Origin: Roseinatronobacter alkalisoli
GTDB lineage: Bacteria > Pseudomonadota > Alphaproteobacteria > Rhodobacterales > Rhodobacteraceae
Direction of reading: 5' to 3'
Assembly: GCF_028745735.1 (NCBI RefSeq)
Contig: NZ_JAQZSM010000014.1
Coordinates: 55,510-119,509 of the forward strand
DNA length: 64,000 nucleotides
Shown here: positions 17,219-27,128 of the stretch, in pieces
Numbering within the stretch: position 1 is the stretch's first letter
Layout of the letters: every line of letters starts with the position of its first letter
The notes under the pieces: model-generated
Databases searched by the model: none
Seen by the model: only the letters and a program-made list of their open reading frames with translations
Told to the model about the DNA's origin: nothing
Program-made: the position numbers and the translations under genes

Positions 17219-17920
17219 CTAGATCTGGCCCGGCGCAGCGGGGCGCGGGGCGGCGGGCATGTCCATTTTTGCAAGAATGTCACGACTGACCGGACATCCG
17301 GCATTGGGGTCAGGACCGAAAGTGACCATCGCTTCTTCCCAGACCGCATCGAGTGCTTCCAGGTCTTCGGGGTCATCGTCTTTCTCAGACAGAAGTGCTT
17401 CGGCCTCGGGGCTGGTTTTGACCTGCGCCAGCGACACGATAGCGGCCATGACCGGAGCATAGACGCTTTCGCGCCGTGCCAACCGTTCCGCCAACGCCAA
17501 GATGATATGGCCCGCATCGGCCAAAATGGCGCGCGCCTGATCGGGCGTGCGGGTGGACAGGAATTCCAGCAACACCGGCAGGTGATCGGGCAATTCCGGC
17601 CCGACCAGATCGAACCCGCCCGCGCGGTAGGTTTCCAGCAGGTCCACCATTGCACCACCCCGGTCACGGCTTTCGCCATGGATATGTTCAAACAGGTTCA
17701 GCGACAGCGTGCGCGCACGGTCGAATTGCAGGACATAGCGTTCCTGCAAGTCATAGATGTCGCCAGTTTCCAGCTCATTCAAAAGCGGTTCCAGCGTTGT
17801 CAGATCGCTGGTGCGCAGCAGACCCTCTTTCAGGAGGATCTGCCGGATTTCAGGAACAGCCGCTTGCAGGTCCGGCGTCGGATAGGTCAACAAGGCTGAC
17901 AGGGCGTGATAGGTTTTCAT
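17219..17920 (-). CDS. narJ: NarJ, nitrate reductase assembly chaperone
   Basis: TorD-like cytoplasmic chaperone that inserts the molybdenum cofactor into NarG and is not part of the final enzyme. The 233-aa all-helical protein has family blocks ALLTYPTPDLQAAVPEI near the start, YVLQFDRARTLSLNLFEHIHGESRDRG near residues 62-90, and PDHLPVLLEFLS near residues 110-125. It starts inside the narH stop (ATGA). Confidence 0.95.
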   Translation of the reverse strand: MKTYHALSALLTYPTPDLQAAVPEIRQILLKEGLLRTSDLTTLEPLLNELETGDIYDLQERYVLQFDRARTLSLNLFEHIHGESRDRGGAMVDLLETYRAGGFDLVGPELPDHLPVLLEFLSTRTPDQARAILADAGHIILALAERLARRESVYAPVMAAIVSLAQVKTSPEAEALLSEKDDDPEDLEALDAVWEEAMVTFGPDPNAGCPVSRDILAKMDMPAAPRPAAPGQI

Positions 17921-19443
17921 GACTGGATAAACTCCTGCGGGCTGCGGAATTTCTTGCCGCCGCTGAACAGCGAATTGCCGCTGCTGCCGGTGGAACAGCC
18001 ATTGCCATCGGTGAAGCCGCAGCCCCCCTTCAGATCATAGGCATCTTCCACCAGTTCGCGGTGCGTGGTCGGGATGACGAAACGATCCTCATAGTTGGCA
18101 ATCGCCATCAACTGATACATCTCGTCGATCTGCTGGGGTGTCATGCCCACACGCTTGGCGACGCCCAGATTGACCACACCATCCACGGTTTTTGACCGCA
18201 TGTAGGACCGCATTGCCAGCATCCGTTCCAGCGCATTTACGACAGGGGCTTCATCACCTGCGGTCAGCATATTGGCCAGATAGCGAACCGGAATGCGCAA
18301 GGATGCGACATCGGGCATGTCATCCTGCGCGCTGATCTTGCCCGCCTCTGCCGCGTTCTGGATCGGCGAAAGCGGCGGGATATACCAGACCATGGGAAGC
18401 GTGCGGTATTCGGGGTGCAGCGGAAACGCGATCTTCCATTCCATCGCCATTTTCCAGATGGGCGAGTTCTGCGCGCCCTTGATCCAGTCTTCGGGGATGC
18501 CCTCGGCGCGGGCGGCCTCGATCACGGCTGGATCATTGGGGTCAAGGAAAACACCAAGCTGCGCGTCATACAGGTCGTGCTCGTTCTCCACGCTGGCGGC
18601 CTGGCTGATCTTGTCAGCATCATACAGCATGACCCCCAGATAGCGTATGCGCCCGACGCAGGTTTCCGAACACACCGTCGGCTGGCCGGATTCCAGGCGC
18701 GGATAGCACAAGGTGCATTTCTCGGATTTGCCCGAAGACCAGTTGTAATAGATCTTCTTGTAGGGGCAGCCCGACACGCACATGCGCCAGCCACGGCATT
18801 TTTCCTGATCAATCAGGACCACACCGTCATCTTCGCGCTTGTAGATCGCACCAGACGGGCAGGACGCAACGCAAGCAGGGTTCAGGCAGTGTTCGCACAA
18901 TCGCGGCAGATACATCATGAAGGTGTTTTCATATTCCCCATAGATGTCTTTCTGAATCCCCTCGAAGTTGTAATCCTGCGAGCGCTTGGCGAATTCCCCG
19001 CCAAGAATTTCTTCCCAGTTCGGCCCCCACTCGATCTTCTCCATCCGCTCACCGGTAAGCTTGGAGCGGGGGCGCGCGGTCGGAAACGCCTGCATTTCAG
19101 GCGCTGATTTCAAGTGGTCATAGTCGAAATCGAACGGTTCATAGAAATCGTCGATTTCCGGCAGGTCGGGATTAGCGAAAATATTTGCCAGAATCCGCCA
19201 TTTGCCGCCCTGCTTGGGCTGCAAGGTGCCCGACGCGCTGCGCGTCCAGCCGCCATTCCAGCGTTTCTGGTTTTCCCAATCCTTCGGGTAGCCGATGCCG
19301 GGCTTGGTTTCGACATTGTTGAACCACGCATATTCAACGCCCTCGCGCGAGGTCCAGACGTTCTTGCAGGTGACAGAGCAGGTGTGACACCCGATACATT
19401 TATCGAGGTTCAGCACCATACCGATCTGGGCACGTACTTTCAT
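17917..19443 (-). CDS. narH: NarH, nitrate reductase beta subunit (Fe-S)
   Basis: Electron-transfer subunit with three 4Fe-4S clusters and one 3Fe-4S cluster. The 508-aa protein begins MKVRAQIGMVLNLDKCIGCHTCSVTCKN and continues with CEHCLNPACVASCPSGA, then CRGWRMCVSGCPYKKIYYNW (Trp in place of the second Cys, as expected for the 3Fe-4S cluster), then EKCTLCYPRL and CSETCVGR. The ATG at 19443 overlaps the narG stop (ATGA); the longer frame would add 12 non-conserved residues. Confidence 0.97.
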   Translation of the reverse strand: MKVRAQIGMVLNLDKCIGCHTCSVTCKNVWTSREGVEYAWFNNVETKPGIGYPKDWENQKRWNGGWTRSASGTLQPKQGGKWRILANIFANPDLPEIDDFYEPFDFDYDHLKSAPEMQAFPTARPRSKLTGERMEKIEWGPNWEEILGGEFAKRSQDYNFEGIQKDIYGEYENTFMMYLPRLCEHCLNPACVASCPSGAIYKREDDGVVLIDQEKCRGWRMCVSGCPYKKIYYNWSSGKSEKCTLCYPRLESGQPTVCSETCVGRIRYLGVMLYDADKISQAASVENEHDLYDAQLGVFLDPNDPAVIEAARAEGIPEDWIKGAQNSPIWKMAMEWKIAFPLHPEYRTLPMVWYIPPLSPIQNAAEAGKISAQDDMPDVASLRIPVRYLANMLTAGDEAPVVNALERMLAMRSYMRSKTVDGVVNLGVAKRVGMTPQQIDEMYQLMAIANYEDRFVIPTTHRELVEDAYDLKGGCGFTDGNGCSTGSSGNSLFSGGKKFRSPQEFIQS

Positions 19444-22400
19444 TCTGCGGCCTCCACTTTTACGGGTTGGTCCAGCCAATCCACGTTTTCCATTTTCCGC
19501 ACGATGACCATCTCGTCGCGGTTCGCCCCCACAGTTCCGTAGTAGTTGAACCCGTAGGACAGTTGCGCATACCCGCCGATCATATGCGTGGGCTTGGGCA
19601 CTGTGCGCGTGACCGAGTTGTGAATACCGCCGCGCTGGCCGGTGATCTGGCTGCCCGGAGTATTCACGATTTTTTCCTGCGCGTGATACATGAACAGCGT
19701 GCCGTCCTTCATGCGTTGGCTGACCACGGCACGCGCCGCGATGACACCATTGGAATTGAACACCTCTACCCAGTCATTATCGACGATGCCCGCTTTTGCG
19801 GCGTCCACTTCCGACAGCCAGACGACCGGACCGCCCCTGTTGAGCGTCAGCATCATCAGGTTGTCGGAATAGGTGGAGTGAATGCCCCACTTCTGGTGCG
19901 GGGTGATAAAGTTCAGCACCACATGCTTTTCTGCGGATTTCAGCGATTTGGTCGCGTCATGCGTGATGGTTTTCAGGTCCACCGGCGGGCGCCATGTGAC
20001 GAAAAACTCGCCGAAGACACGCATCCATTCATGGTCCTGATAAAGCTGCTGGCGGCCCGTGACAGTGCGCCACGGGATCAGTTCATGCACATTGGTCCAG
20101 CCCGCGTTATAGCAGACCTCCTCTGACTCAATGCCCGACCAGGTAGGCGAGGAAATGATCTTGCGCGGCTGCGCGGCAATATCGCGGAAACGGATCTTCT
20201 CATCCCGCTTCACCTCCGCCAGATGGGCGTGTTCCTGCCCTGTGGCCTTTTCCAGGGCATGCCACGCCTTGACCGCCACTTCGCCATTGGTTTCGGGGGC
20301 CAGCATCAGCACCACCTCGCAGGCATCGATGGCGGATTCGATCCTTGCCATGCCCTTGGTCGGCCCATCCGTATGGGTGCCATTCAGCGCCTTCAGGTGG
20401 TGGACCTCGGTTTTCGTATCCCAGGCAATGCCCTTGCCGCCGTTGCCGAGCTTTTCCATCAACGGACCAAGTGCTGTGAAACGGGCATGCAGGTTCGGAT
20501 AATCGCGTTCCACCGCGATATAGGCAGGCGCCGTTTTACCGGGGATCAGGTCACATTCGCCGCGCTTCCAGTCACGCACAAAGGGCTGCGCCAACTCGCC
20601 GGGGCTGTCATGCTGCAAGGGCAGCTGCACCACATCGGTTTCCACGCCCAGAATTTCCGGCGCGACATCTGAGAATTTCTTGGCAATCGCCTTGAAGATT
20701 TCCCAGTCGGTCTTGCTCTCATAGGCCGGGTCCACCGCCGCCTGCAGCGGGTGAATGAACGGGTGCATGTCGGATGTGTTCAGATCATCCTTTTCATACC
20801 AGCTTGCCGTCGGCATGACGATATCGGCATAAACCGCCGTTGTGGACATGCGGAAGTCGATGGTTACCAGCAGGTCAAGTTTGCCTTCCGGCGCTTCATC
20901 ATGCCATTTCGCCTCGACCGGTTTTTGCCGCCCTTCCTGCCCCAGATCCTTGCCTTGCACCCCGTGGCTGGTGCCCAGCAGGTGTTTCAGGAAATATTCA
21001 TGCCCCTTGCCCGATGATCCCAACAAGTTGGACCGCCACACAAACAGGTTGCGCGGCCAGTTTTCAGGGGCGTCCGGGTCTTCGCAGGACATTTCCAGCG
21101 TGCCGACCTTCAACTGTTCTGCAACATAGGCGGGAATATCCTTGCCCGCAGCTTTTGCCGCAGCACCCACCTTCAGCGGGTTGGTTTTCAATTGCGGGGC
21201 AGATGGCAGCCAGCCCATGCGTTCTGACCGGATATTGTAGTCAATCAGGCTCAGGCTTTCCCAATCGCCTGCAGGCGCTGTGGGCGACAGGATGTCTTTG
21301 GCGGTCACTGTCTCATAGCGCCACTGATCGGTGTGGGCGTACCAGGCGCTGGTCGAGTTCATGTGCCGGGGTGGGCGCGCCCAGTCCAGCGCAAAGGCAA
21401 GCGCTGTCCAGCCGGTTTGCGGGCGCAGCTTTTCCTGGCCCACATAATGCGCCCAGCCACCGCCCGACTGGCCCACGCATCCGCACATCACCAACATGTT
21501 GATGACCGCGCGGTAGTTCATGTCCATGTGATACCAGTGGTTCATCGCAGCGCCGATGATGACCATGGATTTCCCATTGGTTTTCTCGGCATTGTCTGCG
21601 AATTCACGCGCCACGTGGATGATCTTGTCGCGCGATACACCGGTGATGCGTTCGGCCCATGCTGGCGTGAAAGGCACATCGGCGTTGTAATCATCGGTCA
21701 CATGATCACCGCCCAGACCCCGGTCGAGCGAGTAATTGGCGCAGAACAGGTCGAACACGGTCGTGACCAGAACTTCCGCGCCATCGGCAAGGACAATCTT
21801 CCTGACCGGGACATTGCGGGTGAGGATGTCGCCGCGCGCGTCATTTTCCCACTGGGTGGTGGCCATACCGCCGAAATAGGGAAAATCAACGCCCACAACA
21901 TCGTCGCGGTCTTCTTCAAGGATCAGTGACAGCTTGGGCCTGATCTCGGTGCCCTTTGCCTTCTCCTCCAAGTTCCACATGCCGTGTTCGCCCCAGCGAA
22001 ACCCGATCGATCCATTGGGCGCGACCATCTGGCCGGAGTTTTCGTCAATGCAGATGGTTTTCCATTCGGGGTTATTCGCTTCACCCAGGTTGTCTATCAG
22101 ATCGCTTGCGCGCAACTGGCGGCCCGGCAGATAGCTGTCGCCCTTCTTGTCCAGCTGAACCAACATCGGCATATCACTGTATTTGCGGCAGTAATCTTCA
22201 AAATACGGAACCTGCCGGTCCAGATGGAATTCGCGCAGAATGACATGACCAAAGGCCATGCCAAGCGCGGCATCGGTGCCTTGCTTCGCGTTAAGCCAGA
22301 CATCGCCGAATTTCGCGGCTTCCGAATAGTCAGGGCAGATCACGGCGGATTTCGTGCCACGATAGCGCGCCTCGGTATAGAAATGGGCGTCCGGCGTGCG

Positions 22401-23180
22401 TGTCTGGGGCACGTTCGACCCCCAAAGCAGCAGGTAGCCCGCGTTATACCAGTCAGCGGATTCCGGTACATCGGTCTGTTCACCCCATGTCATGGGGCTG
22501 GCAGGCGGCAGGTCGCAATACCAGTCATAAAAGCTCATGCAAGTGCCGCCCAGAAGCGACAGGTAGCGCGAGCCTGCAGCGTAGCTGACCATCGACATGG
22601 CGGGAATGGGCGAAAACCCGAACACCCGGTCCGGCCCGTATTCCTTGGCGGTGTAGGCGTTGGCGGCGGCCGTGATCTCGGTCACTTCGTCCCATGTGGC
22701 GCGTACAAACCCGCCGGTGCCGCGCTTGCGGGTGTAGCTGGCACGTGCAGCGGGGTCAGCCTGGATGGCCGCCCACGCCTGAATAGGGGTCATATTCTGG
22801 CGTTTCTCGCGCCACAGCCGCATCAGCGCGCCGCGCACAAGGGGCGTCTTCACCCGATTGGCGGAATACAGATACCAGCTATAGGACGCCCCGCGCGCGC
22901 AGCCACGCGGTTCATGATTGGGCAGGTCCGGGCGCGTGCGCGGATAATCGGTCTGCTGGGTTTCCCATGTCACAATGCCGGATTTGACATAAATCTTCCA
23001 TGAACATGACCCGGTGCAGTTCACCCCATGGGTGGAACGCACAATCTTGTCGTGCCGCCAGCGATCACGATAGACATCTTCCCAGTCACGGTTTTCGGTT
23101 GTGGTTTGGCCGTGCCCGTCTGAAAATGTGTCCTTGCGGTTCGGTTTCAGAAAGTTCAGCCGGTCAAGAAGATGGCTCAT
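19440..23180 (-). CDS. narG: NarG, nitrate reductase catalytic alpha subunit
   Basis: Cytoplasmic-side molybdenum (bis-MGD) subunit that reduces nitrate to nitrite. It is full length at 1246 aa. The N-terminus carries the FS0 cluster ligands His51, Cys55, Cys59 and Cys94 in HGVNCTGSC and PRGC; this His-Cys3 set is diagnostic of NarG. The block YCDLPPASPMTWGEQTDVPESADW is also intact. There is no twin-arginine signal. It lies 56 bases downstream of narK2 with no clear promoter between them. Confidence 0.98.
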   Translation of the reverse strand: MSHLLDRLNFLKPNRKDTFSDGHGQTTTENRDWEDVYRDRWRHDKIVRSTHGVNCTGSCSWKIYVKSGIVTWETQQTDYPRTRPDLPNHEPRGCARGASYSWYLYSANRVKTPLVRGALMRLWREKRQNMTPIQAWAAIQADPAARASYTRKRGTGGFVRATWDEVTEITAAANAYTAKEYGPDRVFGFSPIPAMSMVSYAAGSRYLSLLGGTCMSFYDWYCDLPPASPMTWGEQTDVPESADWYNAGYLLLWGSNVPQTRTPDAHFYTEARYRGTKSAVICPDYSEAAKFGDVWLNAKQGTDAALGMAFGHVILREFHLDRQVPYFEDYCRKYSDMPMLVQLDKKGDSYLPGRQLRASDLIDNLGEANNPEWKTICIDENSGQMVAPNGSIGFRWGEHGMWNLEEKAKGTEIRPKLSLILEEDRDDVVGVDFPYFGGMATTQWENDARGDILTRNVPVRKIVLADGAEVLVTTVFDLFCANYSLDRGLGGDHVTDDYNADVPFTPAWAERITGVSRDKIIHVAREFADNAEKTNGKSMVIIGAAMNHWYHMDMNYRAVINMLVMCGCVGQSGGGWAHYVGQEKLRPQTGWTALAFALDWARPPRHMNSTSAWYAHTDQWRYETVTAKDILSPTAPAGDWESLSLIDYNIRSERMGWLPSAPQLKTNPLKVGAAAKAAGKDIPAYVAEQLKVGTLEMSCEDPDAPENWPRNLFVWRSNLLGSSGKGHEYFLKHLLGTSHGVQGKDLGQEGRQKPVEAKWHDEAPEGKLDLLVTIDFRMSTTAVYADIVMPTASWYEKDDLNTSDMHPFIHPLQAAVDPAYESKTDWEIFKAIAKKFSDVAPEILGVETDVVQLPLQHDSPGELAQPFVRDWKRGECDLIPGKTAPAYIAVERDYPNLHARFTALGPLMEKLGNGGKGIAWDTKTEVHHLKALNGTHTDGPTKGMARIESAIDACEVVLMLAPETNGEVAVKAWHALEKATGQEHAHLAEVKRDEKIRFRDIAAQPRKIISSPTWSGIESEEVCYNAGWTNVHELIPWRTVTGRQQLYQDHEWMRVFGEFFVTWRPPVDLKTITHDATKSLKSAEKHVVLNFITPHQKWGIHSTYSDNLMMLTLNRGGPVVWLSEVDAAKAGIVDNDWVEVFNSNGVIAARAVVSQRMKDGTLFMYHAQEKIVNTPGSQITGQRGGIHNSVTRTVPKPTHMIGGYAQLSYGFNYYGTVGANRDEMVIVRKMENVDWLDQPVKVEAAE

Positions 23181-23236
23181 AGCTGTCTCCGTTCAGATGT
23201 TGGGGGAGCGGGCGCAACACTGCGCCCGCGCATGTG

Positions 23237-24631
23237 TCAGCAGGGCGTCGCAGCGCCCTTGCGGGTGTAGAAGAACCAGGTCACCAGCACGCACAGGACA
23301 TAGAAGCCCGCAAACGCCCAGAGCGCGCCTGCCGGGCCGCCGGTCATCGCAATCGACGTGCCATAGGACTTGGGAATGAAGAACGCACCGTAAGCCGCCA
23401 TCGCAGACGTGAATGCAATGATGGCACCTGCTTCACGCTCTGCGGTTTTCAGGATTGCGGCCTTGTCCAAATGTGGCATCAGCAGCGGGATTTCCTTGCG
23501 CATGATCACCGGGATCATCTGAAATGTTGACGCATTGCCAACGCCGGTCAGGAAAAACAGCGCCATGAAGCAGGCAAAGAAGCCCCAGAAGTTCCCCTCG
23601 GTGCCTGCAAGCGGCAGGAACCAGATCACGCCCATAACTGTGAAGATCATCGCGATGAACACCCACAGCGTCACCCGGCCACCGCCGAACCTGTCGGAAA
23701 TCCAGCCCGTGAACACACGCGACAGCGCGCCGACAAGCGGCCCGAGAAAGGCGAATTGCAGCGCGTCGACAGCAGGAAACTGCGTGCGCATCAGCAATGG
23801 AAAGCCTGCGGAATAGCCGATGAAGCTACCGAATGTCCCGATATAAAGCAGGGACATGATCCAGTTATGCTTGCGCTTCAGGATCGACAGCTGATCGGAC
23901 AGATTGGCGCGGGCATCCGCCAGATCATTCATCCCGAACCATGCGGCCAGTGTGAAGATCACCAGAAACGGCACCCAGATAAAGCCCGCATTCTGCAACC
24001 ACAGCTCGCCGCCGCCGGAAATGCTTTGTGACTGGCCGCCCATGGCACCGAACACGCCCATGGTGATGACAACAGGCACAACAAACTGCACCACCGACAC
24101 ACCCAGATTACCCAGTCCCGCGTTGATGGCCAGCGCGTTGCCTTTTTGCGCCTTAGGGAAGAAATAGTTGATATTCGACATGGAGGACGCAAAATTGCCC
24201 CCCCCGAACCCGCATAGAAGCGCCAGGATCACGAAGATCGCATAAGGCGTTTCCGGGTTCTGCACGGCAAAACCGATCCCCAGCGCAGGCAGCAGCAGTG
24301 ATGCGGTGGAAATTGCCGTCCAGCGCCGCCCGCCGAAAATCGGAATGACGAAGCTGTAGAAAATGCGCAGCGTCGCCCCCGACAGCCCCGGCAAGGCCGC
24401 CAGCAAAAACAACTGGTCCGTGCCGAAGGCAAAGCCGATGGCGGGCAGGCGTGCGACGACAACCGACCAGACCATCCAGACGGCAAAAGCCAGCAGCAGG
24501 CAGGGGACAGAGATTATCAGATTGCGATTGGCGATGCGTTTGCCAGAGTCGTTCCAGAACGCGGGATCTTCTGGCCGCCAGTCGGTCAGAACCGGCCCTT
24601 TGGAATTCTGTGTGGCGGTTGTCATGGACAT
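23237..24631 (-). CDS. narK: NarK2-type nitrate/nitrite antiporter
   Basis: MFS transporter of 464 aa closely resembling E. coli NarK: the opening LTDWRPEDPAFWNDSGKRIANRNL, LRIFYSFVIPIFGGRRWTA and the nitrate-signature Gly-rich helix LLCGFGGGNFASSMSNINYFFP near residues 145-167 all match. It is expected to exchange cytoplasmic nitrite for external nitrate. In some Paracoccus the two NarK types are fused; here they are separate genes, 62 bases apart. Confidence 0.93.
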   Translation of the reverse strand: MSMTTATQNSKGPVLTDWRPEDPAFWNDSGKRIANRNLIISVPCLLLAFAVWMVWSVVVARLPAIGFAFGTDQLFLLAALPGLSGATLRIFYSFVIPIFGGRRWTAISTASLLLPALGIGFAVQNPETPYAIFVILALLCGFGGGNFASSMSNINYFFPKAQKGNALAINAGLGNLGVSVVQFVVPVVITMGVFGAMGGQSQSISGGGELWLQNAGFIWVPFLVIFTLAAWFGMNDLADARANLSDQLSILKRKHNWIMSLLYIGTFGSFIGYSAGFPLLMRTQFPAVDALQFAFLGPLVGALSRVFTGWISDRFGGGRVTLWVFIAMIFTVMGVIWFLPLAGTEGNFWGFFACFMALFFLTGVGNASTFQMIPVIMRKEIPLLMPHLDKAAILKTAEREAGAIIAFTSAMAAYGAFFIPKSYGTSIAMTGGPAGALWAFAGFYVLCVLVTWFFYTRKGAATPC

Positions 24632-24693
24632 GTGCCTTTTCCTATTGGGGATGGGTGAGTGGGGCAGACCCGGTCAGGCGGGTCCGCAGGAAT

Positions 24694-26340
24694 TCATTCA
24701 GCGGGTTGGGGTCTGGTCCGCAACCGGTCGAGGGCCGCGCGCAGATCAGCGATAGTGGCAAAGCGCGCGTTCACCTGCACGACCCCGCCCCCGCGTTCGG
24801 TCAGTTCGATCTTTTCCGACCCGCCCAGAAGAACGGCCAGATCGGCCTCAACCTGTTTCTTCACAGTGGCTTCGGCAGCAATCTCGCGGTCAACGGAAGA
24901 AATGATGTATTCATCACCAAACCCGCCTTCCGGCTCCACCAGCCAGAAATAACAGACCAGCCAGCTGATCAATGCGCCCGCCGCGATGATGAAAAAGAAC
25001 TGCTGCGGCGTGACGAACATGAAGACGAACAGATAGAAGACCGCGCCGACATTGCCGTAAGCACCCGCCATGCCCGAAATCTGGCCCGTCACGCGGCGCT
25101 TGATCGACGGAATGATTCCGAAGGTTGCGCCCTCTGCGCCCTGTACAAAGAAGCTGCACATGATGGTGATCGCAATCGCGATGATCAGCGGCCAGTTGGA
25201 GTTCAGCAAACCCATCAGCACGAAACCTATGGCAATGCCGAACATATAGGCCAGCATCACGAAGCGGCGGTTACCGAACCGGTCGGATACCAGCCCGCCC
25301 ATGGGCCGCGCGAACAGGTTGACGAAAGCAAAACTTGCCGCGATCAGGCCAGCAGCGGCGGCAGTCAGCCCCCAGGTTTCCTCAAAGAACATCGGCAGCA
25401 TGGACACCACTGCCAGTTCCGCGCCGAAATTGGCGAAATAGGTGGCATTCAGGGCCGCAACCGAACTGAAAGGGTATTTGTCATCTGCCGGTACGCCACG
25501 TTTCAGGATCGGCACATTGACCCTGATTGCCTGCCAGACCTGCCATGTCACAATCACCGCAATCGCCGCGTAGATGAACACCGCAGTCATCGGGTCGATA
25601 TAGCCCATCATCTGTACGCGGTAGACAAGGATCGACAGTATCCCCACCATGGGCACAGTGAAGATGCACAGCAGGATCAGATCGCGCCAGCTTGACACTT
25701 CCAGCGCGGACGCCTTGCGCGGTTTCTTGTGGGTGTCGGCACTCGGACCGTCGGTGATGGCAAACCAGTAGAACACACCATATGCAGCCATCACCACGCC
25801 GGATGTGGCAATCGCGTGGCGCCAGCCATCATCACCGCCATACATGGTCAGCGCAATCGTGGGCAGCGTGATCGCGGCTGCCGCAGACCCGAAATTACCC
25901 CAGCCAGCATAGAACCCTTCGGCAAAGCCGATATCACGCGGCTTGAACCACAGCGCGGTCATATGGATGCCTACCACGAAGCTGGCCCCGATTGACGACA
26001 GCACCAGACGCGACATGAACAGCACTTCGCGCGTGTCACCAAAGGCAAAGACGAATGTGGGGACAGCCATCAGCACCATCAGCACCGAAAACACCCGGCG
26101 CGGACCAAACCGGTCCAGCGCCATGCCGACAATAATTCGTGCGGGAATGGTCAGGGCCACATTGGCAATGGCAAAAAGGCGGATATCATCGCGCGTCAGC
26201 CAATCGACCGAACGCAGCATGGATGACGCCAGCGGCGCCATGTTGAACCAGACATAGAAGCTGATGAAAAAGGCAATCCATGTCAGATGAAGCGCCTTGA
26301 TTTCAGCATTCCTGAAGCGAAAAATGTCGCTGACTTGCAT
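24694..26340 (-). CDS. narK1: NarK1-type nitrate/proton symporter
   Basis: MFS nitrate transporter of 548 aa, the NarK1 type thought to import nitrate with protons when respiration starts. It has 12 predicted membrane helices (ALHLTWIAFFISFYVWFNMAPL opening, GFYAGWGNFGSAAAA near residue 160 as the nitrate-signature-type helix, and a second Gly-rich QISGMAGAYGNVGAVFYL). A hydrophilic C-terminal tail of about 80 residues follows the last helix; its role is unknown. It lies between usp and narK2 in the nar operon. Confidence 0.9.
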   Translation of the reverse strand: MQVSDIFRFRNAEIKALHLTWIAFFISFYVWFNMAPLASSMLRSVDWLTRDDIRLFAIANVALTIPARIIVGMALDRFGPRRVFSVLMVLMAVPTFVFAFGDTREVLFMSRLVLSSIGASFVVGIHMTALWFKPRDIGFAEGFYAGWGNFGSAAAAITLPTIALTMYGGDDGWRHAIATSGVVMAAYGVFYWFAITDGPSADTHKKPRKASALEVSSWRDLILLCIFTVPMVGILSILVYRVQMMGYIDPMTAVFIYAAIAVIVTWQVWQAIRVNVPILKRGVPADDKYPFSSVAALNATYFANFGAELAVVSMLPMFFEETWGLTAAAAGLIAASFAFVNLFARPMGGLVSDRFGNRRFVMLAYMFGIAIGFVLMGLLNSNWPLIIAIAITIMCSFFVQGAEGATFGIIPSIKRRVTGQISGMAGAYGNVGAVFYLFVFMFVTPQQFFFIIAAGALISWLVCYFWLVEPEGGFGDEYIISSVDREIAAEATVKKQVEADLAVLLGGSEKIELTERGGGVVQVNARFATIADLRAALDRLRTRPQPAE

Positions 26341-26396
26341 GTCAGACCTCGAAAGTTTGAAATGGGTTCGCGCGCTTTAGTGTCATGATTGTCATG

Positions 26397-26870
26397 TCAT
26401 CCGGCATGCGTCGGGATGATCAGCAGCGGACAGGGGGCACGCCGCGCCAGAAACGCGCTGGTGGACCCGAAAGTCATGTGATCGAATTCCTCAACCAGCG
26501 CATCAATCCGCTTGGTGATGAAATTCAGCGGGCCGGGGTCGGGTTTGTAGCTGTGGCGGGCCATGACCAGAAGGTCAGGCTTGCGGTCCTCCACAGCGCG
26601 CAGGATCATCTTGCGCGCATCCCCTTCCGCAATCAGAACAGATGCGCTGAAACCTGCCGCCGCAAGCCCTGCAGCAGCCGCCTCAGTGCCCGCTTTCTGT
26701 TCGGCGTATTGTGCGGAGAACAGCTCATCCGCACCGGAAGTGGAACTGCCAACATCTTCGACGACCGAGATCAGCGTGATCCTGGGTTTTAGTGCTGACA
26801 GCAGTTCGCGCACGGCATCCAGCGCGATCCGGGCATTGCGGGAATTGTCATAGGCCAGCATCACATGCAT
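26397..26870 (-). CDS. Universal stress protein (UspA family), first gene of the nar operon
   Basis: The 157-aa UspA-fold protein has MHVMLAYDNSRNARIALDAV at the start, PDLLVMARHSYKP near residue 100 and FGSTSAFLARRAPCPLLIIPTHAG at the end. The GSTS-type C-terminal loop is in the position of the nucleotide-binding loop, although the spacing of the classic G-2X-G-9X-G motif is not perfect. AAGGAG precedes the ATG. As first gene downstream of the FNR box it should be induced with nitrate respiration; its molecular role is unknown. Confidence 0.87.
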   Translation of the reverse strand: MHVMLAYDNSRNARIALDAVRELLSALKPRITLISVVEDVGSSTSGADELFSAQYAEQKAGTEAAAAGLAAAGFSASVLIAEGDARKMILRAVEDRKPDLLVMARHSYKPDPGPLNFITKRIDALVEEFDHMTFGSTSAFLARRAPCPLLIIPTHAG

Positions 26871-26945
26871 CGGCGTCTCCTTGCCACTCGGATGCGGTCA
26901 GGCACCCGTTCGCAAGCAGACAGTCATAGCCAAGCCGCAGAAAAC

Positions 26946-26959
26946 TTGATCGAGATCAA
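26946..26959 (-). promoter_or_regulatory. FNR/Dnr-type box for the usp-narK-narGHJI operon
   Basis: TTGATCGAGATCAA is a perfect FNR-family site centred 82 bases before the usp ATG. At -41.5 the transcript would start near 26911 with a leader of about 40 bases. Confidence 0.85.
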
Positions 26960-27082
26960 AATGAAACGATGTAAATCCGGCATTCGTATCGGATTTGGAA
27001 TCTGTTGTTTCCGGTAAAATATTATACACTGTCAGCATCCGAAAAACGCCCCGGTAGCGCTTGATCTTGCTGTCCTTGTGAC

Positions 27083-27096
27083 TTGATGATAGTCAA
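27083..27096 (+). promoter_or_regulatory. FNR-like box just upstream of the narR-like gene
   Basis: TTGATGATAGTCAA matches TTGAT-N4-ATCAA except for one base. Its centre is about 40 bases before the regulator ATG, suggesting autoregulation; with a normal activation position the transcript would start at the ATG itself. Confidence 0.6.
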
Positions 27097-27128
27097 GCGA
27101 AAGACCCCAGAAATAATCAGGCAGCATC

